Shown here: positions 14,536-30,652 of the stretch, in pieces
Layout of the letters: each line of letters opens with the position of its first letter
Position numbering within the stretch: the first letter of the stretch is position 1
DNA from: Sycobia sp. Sy_11
Taxonomy: Eukaryota; Arthropoda; Insecta; Hymenoptera; Epichrysomallidae
Length of the DNA: 64,000 nt
Direction: 5' to 3'
NCBI GenBank assembly: GCA_018907035.1
Contig: JACCIC010000019.1
Coordinates: 2,008,001 to 2,072,000 of the forward strand
Notes under the pieces: model-generated
What the model was told of the DNA's origin: nothing
Databases searched by the model: none
Seen by the model: only the letters and a program-made list of their open reading frames with translations
Program-made: the position numbers and the translations under genes

Positions 14536-17500
14536 TCAGATTTGTACAAACTCAAATTGATCTTGTGGTCGCGGTTGCAACTGTAGAATGTACATATCAT
14601 TAGATTTACCTCCAACCATAACATTTAAAATAAACGACCTATGATAGCTAATATTTACATAAATTCCCGGCATTTGTTCTTCATCACACGCTACAAAACT
14701 ATGAATTGCTACTCCATAAATTTCAAGACCGTGGACAAGGGGAGCGCCGCTATCACCCTATGAAATATTATTTTGATTAATAAAGAACAATCATATGATG
14801 GATATATATTATTCTAAAATAAAAGGATATTAATTAAAGATAAATTTTATATTTATGAATAAAGTTCTCGGTCTGAAGGGTATCGCAATATTATAGAGGA
14901 TTTATACAATAATGCTTTGAGTTAACCTACTAGTTAGCCAACTCTACAAAGATTATGAATGACAGACAAAAAAGCTGAATATTTTTCTTTTACAGTGGAT
15001 GGAAAATGCATGCTATTGATGACAACCGGACTACAGAACCTTCTCTACGCATTAATGCTATAATCCTAGAATTTTCTGTATTTATGTCTACAATACTAAA
15101 AATAGATTTAACTAGCTTTCAATGACTAATCATAGTTTTATTATTGAGTCTAATAAAACGATTTACAGTAAAATTATTACCCGATAAAATAAGCTTCCAA
15201 CAGGGCTTCATACGATACGATATAAAAGTCTTCAATAATATGTCATGTCTAATATTTAGCATTTATTAATAAATTTTAAATAGTGACATATATTTTTCTA
15301 AATATGTAGATTGATTTAAAAGAATTTCCTTCTGCTATAATTCAATGTTCATTGAACACACTATCAAGGTAGAATGTTGAATTATTACTTTGTTACTACA
15401 TTCTTATTTCTTTCTTTGTATATTATTGTTGTTTTAATTTTATTTCTAACTTTATTGATAAATTTATTTTTGAAGAACCATCGAACCATTGTCGTCAGTG
15501 ATAAAGCCTAGTATGCGCGAGTCAAAGTACTACGCATTTGCTTAGATCAGAGGGATGCCATTTATTAGGAGTCATTAAAACCATGTGCAACCGTTACTGA
15601 ATATTTTTATCCAATGCAACTGGTGTACTTAAATCGTCATTAAAGAGAAACCGGTCGAAATACTCCAAAAGACATGATAAAGTTATTCTCCTGTGCGAGA
15701 ATGTAGGAAACTTTGAAAAATAAAAAATTTAGTAAACTGGTAAAAATATATATTTAAAAAGGAAGCATTACGACACCCGTCGTATTCTCGTGATGTGATA
15801 TTTCTCCTAGTAACTATCGATTATTTCATTAATGGCACATAGTTTCTATAAGCAAAAGTTTGCATCTTATAAGGATTGTAAAAAAATAATCGTATCGTGG
15901 ATTTCATCTAAAGATCAAGAGGTTTTACTACACGATATTCGTTCCTTACCGAAAATTTGATCAAAAGTAGTAGAAAGCAATGGAAAATATTCTAGTTAAT
16001 TTATTTGTTGATGTTAATATGAATTAAATAATATTTTTTCAGTGAGACACTACACATTCATTCGAATACTTATCCTTGATCTCAAATTCTAATAAATTGC
16101 TTAAATATAACATAATATTGAGACCCAAATTGCTACAACTACTTGTTATCAGTATTTTCCAATCATTTGTTTACAGCTGTAGTAACTTCTGTTATGTGTA
16201 CTCTAGCCATAAGTTCCTATATTTGTTGAAATCATAAACTATAAATTACATTATTTTCTGAAGTACACACGCCATCAGTTTTTTTTTCATGAAAATCAAG
16301 TTGGATGCCCTTCTCACATATCCCCCTGCTACCGAGCTCCTAATACATTCATGATTTGTTTTTTATAAAAATTTTGTTTGTGACATATTAATCATATTTT
16401 AATAGATCGCTCTTAGACTATTTCTTAATATAATTCTTGCTTTTGCTCTTTTTATTCTTTATCTTCTACGTTGTTAAATATCTTCGAACTATGTTTTTTA
16501 TTTATAGAGCATGAACTTTAGGTTTTACTTATCCAAATACAAAAATCATGGAGATTTAATCCAATACAATACCAAATCAAATGCAACAAAATGAATGGTT
16601 AAAGTAAACGAATGAAATATTCACCATAAAAAAATATATGAAAAAATATATCGAAAAACTATTGCAGATAAATTGATATAAAAATTATTACTTGAAATAT
16701 TGATGCATGAAAAGTTTTTCATAATTTGGTAGACACATACAAAAAGATATTTTAAAGGTATAACTAAAACATATTGTTTGATATTACTGTCACGATAGAA
16801 GCGCTGCCTATTACGCGTAGTTGTCCTTTATTCATTTCAGTATCTATATAAATAACTGACAATTGTTCCACATATAATTTCTGCATTTACCAACCAAATT
16901 GATCTTTAAAAAATTGTTCGTGCAAATACATTCTATTTTCTCTAATATTTATAATTTACTGCACAAGTTTTTATAATTTAATCGGATTTTTATCAAGAAA
17001 TAGTGTTATTAAGTGATTCAAATTACATTTTAATTACTGAAATGTATTAAAGTCGAGGCACTTTAAAATATCTTTTTAAACATGAAATTATGAAAAAGTA
17101 ATGACGACTTTACGCCATATTGTCATGATTTTCAACTTTATGTTTTAATTTAGAGGGTAAATATTGCAAGTTATGACTTTTTTCTCAATATAATTTTGCA
17201 TAGAAATTACTTCATAGGTCTTCTCTAACGAGCTATTTTGTATGTAATCATCGTAATATTTCATTAATATTAATTAAAAAAGAATTATTTATTAATTAAC
17301 TATTAGTGATTTTATTTACCGTGCAAATTCCTGCTGGATTAATATCCTTGGTTTTTATTACTTTGGCGCAGAAATTACCTGGTGCAATATAATCCTTGAT
17401 TAGGTCTTGACAGTTCTGATTAGGTATGATTTTGGCTTTAGCGTATCTCAATTTACCATCAGCATTTCCAACTTGTATATAATCTATTTTACCATTTGTT

Positions 17501-18755
17501 TCCTCTATAACTATTTCACTTTCTTTAAATCCATAACCCGCTACAAAAAATACTGTATTGAGATTTTTTAGTTCTTTAAGACGTAATGCAAGTTCGGACA
17601 AAGCTGGGTGATGTGGTATTAATCCCAAACTCTCGTGTAGCTGAAATATGAAATCATTCAAAACTATATTTCAAGAAATAACTTTATTTAGAATTTTATA
17701 AACATAAGAAATGATTAAGATCTAAGCTTCGGATATACGTTATAAAAAATTTAGAATGAAGTATTTGTATGTAATAAATTCTAATTATAGACTTAATAAA
17801 TTTCATGATAATTGTAATTTAGCCAAAAACAAACTTATATTAATTTACCTTTACTATTGCTATATTTCCATCGGTATAATGGACAGTTCGCATTTCTGTA
17901 GTGTTTGGATTATAGGATTTAGGAATCGTTACTGTATCCACGCCAATATACCGAGTGTATTCAGTTATTTCTAGTAAGTCAGACATACCAGCAGCAATAT
18001 AAAAAAATTTATTTATAAAACCTCCTAAGGCTCTACTATAAAAACAGTCAGCAATTGTTATTACATGAAAATTTCCGACGATGCTACCGGTGCATGGATT
18101 CATATCAGGGTAACCTGGTAATTTGTACATCAATGCTATGACATATCTAAATCGACCTTTAGGTGTTGGAATTCCACCAACAATTTCTTCCGTGTTGAAT
18201 CCATAAACTATAAATTAATCTTCACATAAGTATTTTAAGAACTAATTTTTCACATAAACTGTTATATAGGGAAAAGTATTTATATTAAGAGCAGTGTAGT
18301 GTTCACAATTATTTAATTTTCCAGGATTCTTTACACTTTGCATTAGCTTCTTTGAAATATTAATAAAATAAAATGAAAATGCTACTAATAAAATAATATA
18401 AACTAAAATTCTACTAATAATATGTATGCAAACTGTTCTGAATCAAATAAATTATATATTTAAACTTATATTTATATTATATTTATAATTTATAAATTAT
18501 AAATCTTATATTAGTTATGTTTTCTCATACTATGTAATTGATAAAATATTAGCATTCAAAAAAATAAGAAAAGTGAAAAAAAACTTTTTTTATAAACTTT
18601 GTAATATAAAATACATAAGAAAATATAAAACAATTTTAAGTTGAAAAGTAATCATATAGAATTTGTAATTTTCGTTAATATTTCAAGGTCTTACCCTTAG
18701 TATCCAAAAAAACAGTTTGAAGTAGAATAAAAAATGCTACCCATAACATATTCAT
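14536..18755 (-). CDS. non-catalytic serine protease homologue C
   Basis: Four minus-strand exons: 18755-18695, 18207-17849, 17640-17320 and 14757-14536. Phases are 1, 0, 0, and the total is 963 nt, giving 320 aa. Exon 1 is a signal peptide starting MNMLWVAFFILL. The mature part starts at TEE-IVGG, again without a basic activation residue. The segment CTGSIVGNFHVITIADCF has Asp in place of the catalytic His, and GNIAIVKV has Asn in place of the catalytic Asp. GDSGAPLV keeps the nucleophile Ser and the oxyanion Gly residues. With two of three triad residues gone it should be catalytically dead, yet the substrate pocket region may be preserved. The exon plan equals that of homologues A and B, but the sequence is more diverged. 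The roughly 2.6-kb last intron contains an old mariner relic. Confidence 0.85.
15480..16005 (+). mobile_element. old mariner transposase relic
   Basis: Broken frames on the plus strand resemble the C-terminal half of a DD34D mariner transposase. There is a run resembling WWDQ..YYELLK near 15540, KYSKRHDKVIL near 15655, then SYKDCKKIIVSWISSKDQE and a final ESNGKYS near 15990. Stops and shifts occur throughout, no catalytic DD pair is readable, and no terminal repeats were found. It sits in the last intron of homologue C and differs from the two mariner copies further right, so it is a separate, older family. Confidence 0.6.
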
Positions 18756-19901
18756 TTTAAACTTTCTCTATCTTTACTTTTCAATCTGTATTTATCAAAG
18801 CAAATTCTGTACTATATACTATATTATTTTTCATATGATGAGTTTAGAACTAATTGTTATCTTCTAAATTTCCGGATATTTTTGAATAATGTTTTCCTCT
18901 AAGATATTGCATTGCATTGTTATGCTTATTTTTTTCGCGTGCTCATTTTCTCAGACAAATATACAAACATATATGTAATGCTTAACAACTCTAAGAATAA
19001 ATTTTACAAAAACAAGAGAATTAGTAATATAGTATAAATTACAAACATAGAATACATATTAGAGAACATATATAATTCACAATCTTGTACTACCGTGTAA
19101 ACAACACCAGAGTATTTGGACTCAATTTAGAGTATTATTTTTATATTACTTCACATTTAAAATAATAATAAAGATAATATTTCTCATTGAATTCATTTGA
19201 ATCATGTTGTATTTTTTACTTTGTTTCTATTTTGTCTTGAATTGTTAGGAAATTTTAAACACATGTAAATGTTGGTATGTGACCAAATGTAAACGCCAAA
19301 ATGAAACGTACAAATATGTCAGATATAATGATATATGTATCTACATATGAGATTTATGTGTATATATTTTATTTTCTAACAAATATATATACGACAATAT
19401 ACTCCCATGTACAGGCATGCAAGTATACAGGGTGTTCGAAATGTTCCGAATCCTCAATGATAACATAAAGTAAGCACTTTGGAAAAAAATGTTAAATACA
19501 AAAGCTGTTCAGTTTTGAAGGTTGAATTAATGGTGACCTTGGATTTCTTATTAATTATCATTTTCAAGGTTATTTGAAGGTCATCTTCAGGTTTTTAAAT
19601 AGGAACCCCTATTTTTTTTTTGAGATTCTGAATGAGTACAAAATTTTACATTTGGATATGTATACATGTTATGTATCAAAATGACCTAAAGAGATGAATT
19701 GGGGTTAAATGACTATTTAGTAGCAGAAAGCCAAGAAATCCCGATTATTAATAAGTTTAAGCATATCTGACCAATACTAAAGTTATTTTATTTTGTAAGA
19801 CTAAATTAATAATACTAAATAATACTAAACTTAATAATACTACAGTTATTTGATTTTGATATTTATCGTGACGTTAAATTGACATTGTGCTTGATTTTCA
19901 A
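18756..19901. other. gene-free stretch upstream of homologue C
   Basis: This contains the presumed promoter side of homologue C near 18756-18900. At about 19428 a CAGGGTGTTCGAAATGTTCC segment resembles the ends of some insect DNA transposons, but I found no matching partner end. No gene is recognised. Confidence 0.35.
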
Positions 19902-20654
19902 GGAGGAGAGGCTTGAGACAGGTGTTCGTCTGGATGACAGAATACGGACTGCAGCTAGCGCTGCAAAAGACCGAGTTGTTGCTGTTAACTCGACGTAGAA
20001 TATACACAGTGGTGGTTCCAATGATATTACGGAGTAAAAGACTAGAGACTAAAAACGAGGTTTAGTATTTAGGAGTTACTCTAGATACGAGGCTAAGTTT
20101 TTGACCACATATGTGTAATGTGACGTATACAGCAGCAACAAGGACAATGATTTTGAGCAGATTTATGGCTAATAGGAACGAACCCAGACAAACCGTATGC
20201 AGATTGCTGCTTATCATATCTTACTCGATCTAATTGTACAGAGCGGAGGTAGGGGCCTACGCGATGAATATTACGAAACGTGCAAATGGCATGAGAACTA
20301 TTTAAAAGGTGGAAGAACCGACCATTGCATACGCGTATCGAACCGTATCACAAAAAGCAGTTTTCGTGATAGCCGGTGTAATCCGAACTGATCTCTTAAC
20401 GGACGTAAGAAAAAGAATTTACAAACGAATTGCGATGGTCGGGAAGAATGACGCTGCGAGGGATGAACGGACGGACACATTCGGATTGTGGTAAGCATAA
20501 TGTGCAATAAATGAACGAGGACGGTGGACAAGACGACTCATACGGGAAGTCGGCCCATAGATGGAGAAAAGACACGGAGAGGTGGAATTCTACCTTACTC
20601 AATTTCTGTCTGGATACTAGTACTTTCGTAAATACGTCTGTAGGTTGAAGAGGG
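19902..20654 (+). pseudogene. non-LTR retrotransposon (R1-like) C-terminal ORF2 fragment
   Basis: Interrupted plus-strand frames match the end of an R1/Jockey-type reverse transcriptase. Visible pieces include EYGLQLALQKTELLLLTRR (about 19946), YLGVTLDTRLSF (about 20070), AYRTVSQKAVFVIAG (about 20325), WTRRLIREVGP (about 20525) and HGEVEFYLTQFLSG (about 20573). The tail YFRKYVCRLKR ends near 20654. In-frame stops and at least one frameshift make it dead. The 5' part of the element, including the catalytic FADD region, is missing, as expected for a 5'-truncated LINE. Confidence 0.7.
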
Positions 20655-21430
20655 TAGCTTTTGTTTCTTTCGCGTTCCGTGGCACGGGGTAATTTATAAC
20701 CGCGGCAATATTGTCATCATTAGGTTGTATCCCTTCCACGTTAACCTGATATCCCAAATAATTTACTTCTTGCTGTATAAAAAAACATTTATTTTATTTA
20801 AATATAAGTTGGTGTTTTGCTGCTAGTTCTAAAACTTCTTGTAGGATCTCAAAATGTTCATCTAGGGTTTCGGTAGCTATTAGAAAATCGTCAAAAAATA
20901 TAAGCAACTTTTCTTTCTGCGTCAGTTCATAAAATATTTTTTGGATAAATCTTGAAAATACTTTAGGTGCGTTTGTTAACCCAAATGGACAACAAAGAAA
21001 CTCAAACTGTCCCAACGGAGTGACAAAGGATGTATATTGAATAGACTCTACGGACAAATGGAAATTATAATAGTCGTCTTTTAAATCTAGTGTTGTATAA
21101 TACTTCTTGTTTTTCAAGCGATCAATATTATCATCTTAAATCAATTAATTGAGTGAGAAAATTATCCTTAACTGTTATTTTATTCAATTCGCGGTAATCT
21201 ATACAAAGTCGCATCTCGCCGCTTTTTTTCTTAGTTAATACTATAGGGCTAGCATATGGAGACTCGCTTGGCCAAATAATTTTTCTATTTAACAAATCAT
21301 CTAATATTATCTGTAACTTTCCTTTGTCTGCATAGGATAAGCGTCGCGGTCGAAAACTAATGACATCGTTATTATTTAAAGATATTTTCATTTCAAATTC
21401 ATTTATGTAATTTACTCGATTCCTTTATTT
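20655..21430 (-). pseudogene. Gypsy-type reverse transcriptase fragment
   Basis: Minus-strand frames at 21391-21131 and 21117-20794 carry reverse transcriptase blocks: SPYASPIVLTKKKSGEMRLC, IDYRELNKITV, QFEFLCCPFGLTNAPKVFSR and FFDDFLIATE. The normal YxDD of the catalytic centre reads FFDD, still with both Asp. The frame continues with stops to VNYLGYQVNVEGIQPNDDN near 20700, the junction toward RNase H. The element ends abruptly at about 20655 against the LINE fragment. The protease region between Gag and RT is missing, and a frame break lies near 21120. Confidence 0.8.
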
Positions 21431-21490
21431 TTAAATAATTTTCATATCATTCTTTTAATTTATCCGTTGTTTTACTACTGCAATCTGAAT

Positions 21491-22449
21491 TTATTTGTAA
21501 TTGATCTTCTGCTTCGCGACTATACGTGCAATAAATGGCTGATAGATATTTACTCTATTGTTTCTCTTAACAAAATCATAACCTTTCTTTGGCTGTATGC
21601 TTATTTTTTCAAATGCTCTTAATAGGTCGGCCTTCTTCTTGAACCGTAAGATTCGAGCTTGATTGCGTAATTGTGTATCTGAAATGCCGCCGATTAAATA
21701 TTCTATTAGCTCGTCCTCTGGTATAGAAACTTGATTGGCTAACAATATTTTGTTGTGAAAGTATTCACTAAACCATTCACCGCTCTTCTAAATGCGGTTT
21801 TCAAATTCCCTTTTCAGCCCCAACTTACTTGGTCGATGACCATACATGTTTTCCATTTCCTTCAACAGAGATAACTAACTATTGAAATATGTTCCGCGTT
21901 CGAGTGGAACCAATCCGCTGCTAATGCTTTAAGTTTTGAGCAAATTAAAATCTTAGCCATCTTATCGTCGAGTTCATATGTATTCACAAGTAGTTCAACT
22001 TGTTGTTGCCATTTCCAAAATAGGTTGCCATCAAAATCGTTCAATAAATCACTGATGCCGCGCAAACTGAAATTACTCAAGGATAGCCCACTTGATCCGG
22101 GTGTTGACAGGGTTGGTGATGGCGCGCTGAGGCTTCTTTCACGCCAAAACACCTCTAATTTTCTCTTCAATTAATTTTTCTCTCTTCTTGTAATTTCAAG
22201 CTCCCTTGCCATCAGACTGGTTTTCTGATCTAGTTGATTCCGCTGAAATTCTTCGGGCGGTGGCAACTGCCTTGATTCACTATGCAACTGTCGATTCTGT
22301 TTTTCTGCTTCTATGTCGTTCCAAATATTTGCGTTAGCTGCTTCCAAACGCAGTATTAACTCATTTTTTGTCCCCTACATGGACAAATCTCGTGCTCTCA
22401 AAAATTCCTTAAGCTGTGCTACGGTATAGTCGTTTGACAACTTCGAAAC
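21491..22449 (-). pseudogene. Gypsy-type Gag fragment with SAP-like N terminus
   Basis: Minus-strand translation from about 22449 gives YTVAQLKEFLRARDLSM, then a stop, then GTKNELILRLEAAN, which looks like a SAP helix-extended-loop motif. A basic coiled region follows, then the capsid part around 22090-21860 (ISDLLNDFDGNLFWKWQQQV) and LIEYLIGGISDTQLRNQA near 21690. Several stops separate the pieces. It belongs to the same element as the adjacent reverse transcriptase fragment. Confidence 0.65.
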
Positions 22450-22740
22450 ACAATCAAAAAACAAATACTAATAACAAATACTAAATCCCTTCAAAGTGGC
22501 AAAATTAACACGGTATCACAGACAATATAAAACTCCGTCAAACGAAAGGAAACAAAAATTTACTCCAAAATGTGTACCTGCCTTATCACAGAACCTGCGT
22601 TTTATTCTTTATCCCACTTGTGAGTTGTAGAGACGAAATGTCAAGATGGTGAGAAAATAGTACTTTATTCTAATCAGGTGAAATAGACAATTTACAATAG
22701 GTTATAACACACAATCAAAAGGGCGCAACAAACTTAACCC
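22450..22740 (-). other. probable leader or LTR remnant of the Gypsy element
   Basis: This is the stretch upstream of the Gag remnant on the minus strand. It has no coding capacity and contains AATAAA-like motifs near 22600 and 22660 on that strand. A second LTR copy is not present in the window, so the boundary cannot be proved. Confidence 0.3.
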
Positions 22741-22853
22741 GACCTTCCCACACTATGTCGAAACACACACTCACTCTCTCTCCGAAGAGACCCATCTTGT
22801 TAACTCTATTAACGGTACTTTTGGATACAGGTATAAACATGCAAAACGGGTAT

Positions 22854-26950
<4,097 letters not shown>

Positions 26951-28539
26951 ATGCTACCAAGTGCGTCCACGGGTTACTGATAGTGGATCAGCCGGAGGGG
27001 ATGGGGATGGAATGACCAGCCCCGTCCACCCCGGCCAGTCGCACAAAGCAACCGCGGACAATGGAAAACGAGGGGAAAGAAGAAAATAAACTATGGACAA
27101 CAGTGATGATAAAATTAATTACCTAAGTGGTAATTCAAGATATGCCCTTACTAGCGATAGTAAACTCAAAATTCGGTTTAAAAATAATCGGTTACGTCGC
27201 GTGAGATGTCTCTTTGAGAAAATCGGTGAAATGAATGATCACGCGTTGCAAATGCAGGCATTGATGAAAAAGAGGTGAGGCGCGCAATGAAGCTGACGAT
27301 AGCGCGAATAAGTCTGCAAGAGGGGCGGGAAGATCTGCGTCTACGAGGGTTAAATACGGATGAATCTGAATCGATGTGGCGTGACTGCTACGCGCGAGTA
27401 TCATTTGATCGAAACCCGAAAATACGTTAATTACGTGGTATGAATGGGACATGTTGGAAGCTGCAGCGGAAGAGGGGAGGAATTTGTCGCCGGTGGGTAT
27501 GAGGGAAATCTCGGCGACCAACCACGAGGCCATAGAGCCACAGAAGCGACGCATACAAAGCAGAGGGAGAACAAATACATCGATCGATGAAGAAGTATGT
27601 AGCGCGGGGCAATATGGCAACTGGGACGGGAAATTTTTGCAGCGACAGTCTGTTTGTGCCAAGGTATATCCATCGCTTGTGGTATCACCAAGGTCGTCAG
27701 TAACCTGTACGGTTACGTCTGCTAAGGTTACGCAAGCCGGGGTCGCGAGACCTACTGTATCGCGCGCGAGCGTGGCACCGATGATAAATGCATACTCGTT
27801 TTCCGCGACGTCGAGAATAGTTTTAGATCAAAAAGCTTGAAATTATTGGCAGGAAAATCGCGCGGCCTGGCAGTATTATTCTACCCGATTTATACGAGGA
27901 GTCTGCAGGCTACCATTAAGGAGAACCGAGAACTCGCCGCGAGTGACTGCGCCCTGAGCGAGTACGGATGTATTTTATGAACCGGGCTCGCAAAAATACG
28001 ATTGTTTCACGACAACTCAAGAATTCGGGGTAACGTGATAGTTCTAGCGAAAGAAAGTGTCGGTTTTGCGAGAATTATATTAGCGACGATAGTGTTAAGA
28101 GTACAGTGAGAAGAGAAGTGGGCCAGCGAGAACAAGAGTGTAACAGGAAGAGTGCCATGTCGGTTGGAAATTACATGTTACGGTCGAAAAAGGAATTAGA
28201 AATAGATTTGGACTCGGGATCGGACTGGATAAAGGTAAATAGGAAATCTCTTACGCGAAGAAGTTCCTCTGCCAGGTCGGAAGCGATGCATCCCCGTGGT
28301 GCGAAGAGTGATCATATGTTGTCGAGGTATCGCGACGCGGCGGGTACGAATGGGATATATTCCCAAAACTACAAGCGTCGAAGCAGGAAAGGAAGCGAGA
28401 GCTCTGGGAGTGGGGCAGGACGGGGAGCGCGTTGACGAGTGCTTTGAATCAAGCCGGCGCGATGACCGATCTGAGCCGTTTCGCGAGGCATATAATGCGT
28501 TTCCTGACAGGTTCAGGCTAATGATTTTCAGGAGAGGAT
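26951..28539 (+). mobile_element. 5' part of a GC-rich Gypsy-like retroelement, unassigned ORFs
   Basis: Base composition changes here from strongly AT-rich to roughly balanced, and stays so to about 31000. Plus-strand open frames at 27093-27278, 27451-27840 and 28106-28435 have no recognisable domain; the last is basic and serine-rich. They precede a clear Gag remnant, so this is probably the leader and N-terminal Gag region of the same element. No LTR pair was found. Confidence 0.45.
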
Positions 28540-29205
28540 AAAAAGGAGAACGCAGAATAATTTCTCGAAATATTGGATGATTGTCGCGTATGTGCAGGGA
28601 TTTTGGATGCTGATATTTTTCAATCTCTGCCTTTTATAACAAACAAAAGGGCGCGGAGATGGTATAAAATGGTGAAACACAAGATAGCGTCGAGGAATGA
28701 TTTTTCTCGAATTTTTCGGTTTCAGTTCATTGGAGAATATGATAGAGAGAATCTATTAGATGATTTGAGGAAGCGTTTGCAAGGAAAGGACGAGAAGATA
28801 GCAGTATACATTGCGAGTCTACGGTATATTGTATCATGGTTCATAAGGCCGCCCTCGAAGCGAGAACAAATTGATCTAGCCCACAGAGGGCTGCTGCCGG
28901 AATATCGTAACGTCATATCTGACCAACTCGTTGAAAGCTTAGATGACATTGAGCGCTATGGACGTCGCTGGGAGAGACAAAAGGATCTATATAGTAGGTA
29001 CGTGCCGCCACCGCGGCCGGCGGATAAGATGCATGTTCCCGGGCCGGCACTTGTGGGAGCTGCTGTAAAATACAAAATAGCGTCGACAGAGAGAAAGAAG
29101 GTTATTTCAGCCATGTTTGCAGAAAGGCCACGAACGTACAGCGCTGTAGTTGCAAAAAAGAAGGGTAAGGAAGGGAATAAGTCGGAGCTTCGACATCGCG
29201 ACTAA
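28540..29205 (+). pseudogene. Gypsy-like Gag (capsid) remnant
   Basis: The 210-codon open frame at 28573-29205 matches the retrotransposon Gag layout: DDCRVCAGILDADIFQSLPF, RARRWYKMVKHKI, SRIFRFQFIGEYDRENLLDD, the DEKIAVYIASLRYI helix and LLPEYRNVISDQLVESLDDI. No CCHC zinc knuckle follows. The downstream protease, reverse transcriptase and RNase H are absent, so the element has a large internal deletion. The upstream reading frame is broken by stops around 28525-28550. Confidence 0.7.
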
Positions 29206-29462
29206 AGGAGGAAGTAGCATTTCGTTGAATCAGAAAATAACGGTTTATCTGCCGCCGATATGAGAGCGAAGAATACGATGCAGCCGGGTTTCGAGAGATG
29301 AAAAATCCGTGGTACATACGGATGCTAGAAAGCGTGCCGAGAAATCCTATTAAATACCGAGATTGAAAGGTAGAAGGAACGCGATTATATAGGCGCCGAG
29401 AAGATCCGCTATTAAATTCCATAGTTACGAGAGAGGTAACTATATTTAAATAAACTTTAAAT

Positions 29463-30045
29463 AAAGTTTAGAGACTAGTAGTGCCGTTGGACGATAGAGA
29501 AAGAGTTTTACAGGACGCGCTCGATACGCCTTCAGCGGGGCACCTTGGTGTCGATAAGACATATGATCTGATCGCGCGCGAATACTATTGGAAGGATATT
29601 TACTACGACGTACACACTTATGTGCGACAATGCATACAGTATCAAAAAAATAAAGTATCGCAGTTTGCTGCACCCGCACTAATGGGGAGCTGAATTGTAG
29701 AGAGAGTGTGGGCCGTCGTAGCTGCGGACATGATGGAATTTCCGCTGAGCAGATCGCAATATAAGTATTTGTTAGTAGGAGAAGCAGGATTGCTATTTTC
29801 ATAAGAGAAGGAGAGATCTACGATTTCACGTAGGAGATAAAGTATTGCGACGAATTCGGATACTTTCCGATGCGGCACGAAATTTTGTTACGAAGTTAGC
29901 GCCGAATGTAATAGTGGATGTAAAATCGCTGAGTGTGAATTTACTGGGGCAAGGGAATGTCTCAAATAGACGCCAATCGAAGACGCTCGTGTCCCAATTG
30001 AAGCGTTTTGTACCGCCGTGGCACGCGCACAGAGAGGAATGAAAA
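29463..30045 (+). pseudogene. Gypsy-like integrase remnant
   Basis: The frame at 29481-29693 shows a damaged HHCC zinc-binding region: TPSAGHLGVDKTYDLIAREY, then CIQYQKNKVSQ, where the second Cys of the CxxC pair is lost. After a stop, ADMMEFPLSRSQYKYLL (about 29727) is the start of the DDE core. The catalytic core is then deleted, and GDKVLRRIRILSDAARNF (about 29836) to VSQLKRFVPPWHAHRE is the C-terminal tail. It is inactive. Confidence 0.65.
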
Positions 30046-30563
30046 TGAGGTTCTTTTATTTCTTGAAGATGGAAGACACGGCAATCCGCGAGATAGCGGA
30101 GAAAGTGCGAGAAGAGAACTTGATACTCACGGCGAGCTTAACGAAGACGATCGCCCCAAGAATATCCGGACAGCCGCAGCTCAAGGGAGCATCTTGGTAC
30201 GAGCTTAGTGTCGAGGAAGAACTAGGAGAAGAAGCTGCCGGGAATCAAGACGACGAAATGCTGCAACCAGCGCCGAAAAGTACCACTGCGTCGGAGCGGT
30301 CGATCGTGGGCACAGTAGTAAATTCACGTCAACTTACAGTTACCCAACATCCAGACGGAGCTGACCTGAAGGAGACGGGAGAAGTAAAGAAAAGAGAGCT
30401 GAGAGGCATAAGAGGAGTTGTAGAGGTACGTGAGTGTGGATCCTCCGACAGCAGCTATTTCTCCGGCAGTGAGGGAGGCACTAAAGATAATCGTGGAGCA
30501 GGGATCTCGGCAGGTCTTGAGGGTCTGTCTCTCGAAACATTTTTCCTGGAATCGTGCTGCTGA
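30018..30563 (+). CDS. unassigned ORF downstream of integrase remnant
   Basis: An open frame of 181 codons, overlapping the integrase tail in another frame. The product is charged, with no recognised domain, signal peptide or membrane segment. Its composition matches the surrounding retroelement. It may be a third ORF of that element or a chance frame in GC-richer DNA. Confidence 0.3.
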   Translation: MARAQRGMKMRFFYFLKMEDTAIREIAEKVREENLILTASLTKTIAPRISGQPQLKGASWYELSVEEELGEEAAGNQDDEMLQPAPKSTTASERSIVGTVVNSRQLTVTQHPDGADLKETGEVKKRELRGIRGVVEVRECGSSDSSYFSGSEGGTKDNRGAGISAGLEGLSLETFFLESCC

Positions 30564-30652
30564 AGAGTCACGCCGTGGAGTAGTGGTCGGCTCGCCAAGA
30601 GTGGAACGAGGCGAACGCAGTCGAAGTACTCGGAGGCACCCCCTCCCCGACT

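Noticed and set aside
19428..19860. CAGGGTGTTCGAAATG as a transposon terminus
   Set aside because: No inverted partner or target duplication could be found, so no element is called.
27192..27691. Overlapping minus-strand open frames, one of 156 codons
   Set aside because: No protein family signal; they arise in the GC-richer retroelement block opposite plus-strand frames of the same element.
28722..28949. Minus-strand open frame opposite the Gag remnant
   Set aside because: Shadow of the plus-strand Gag frame.
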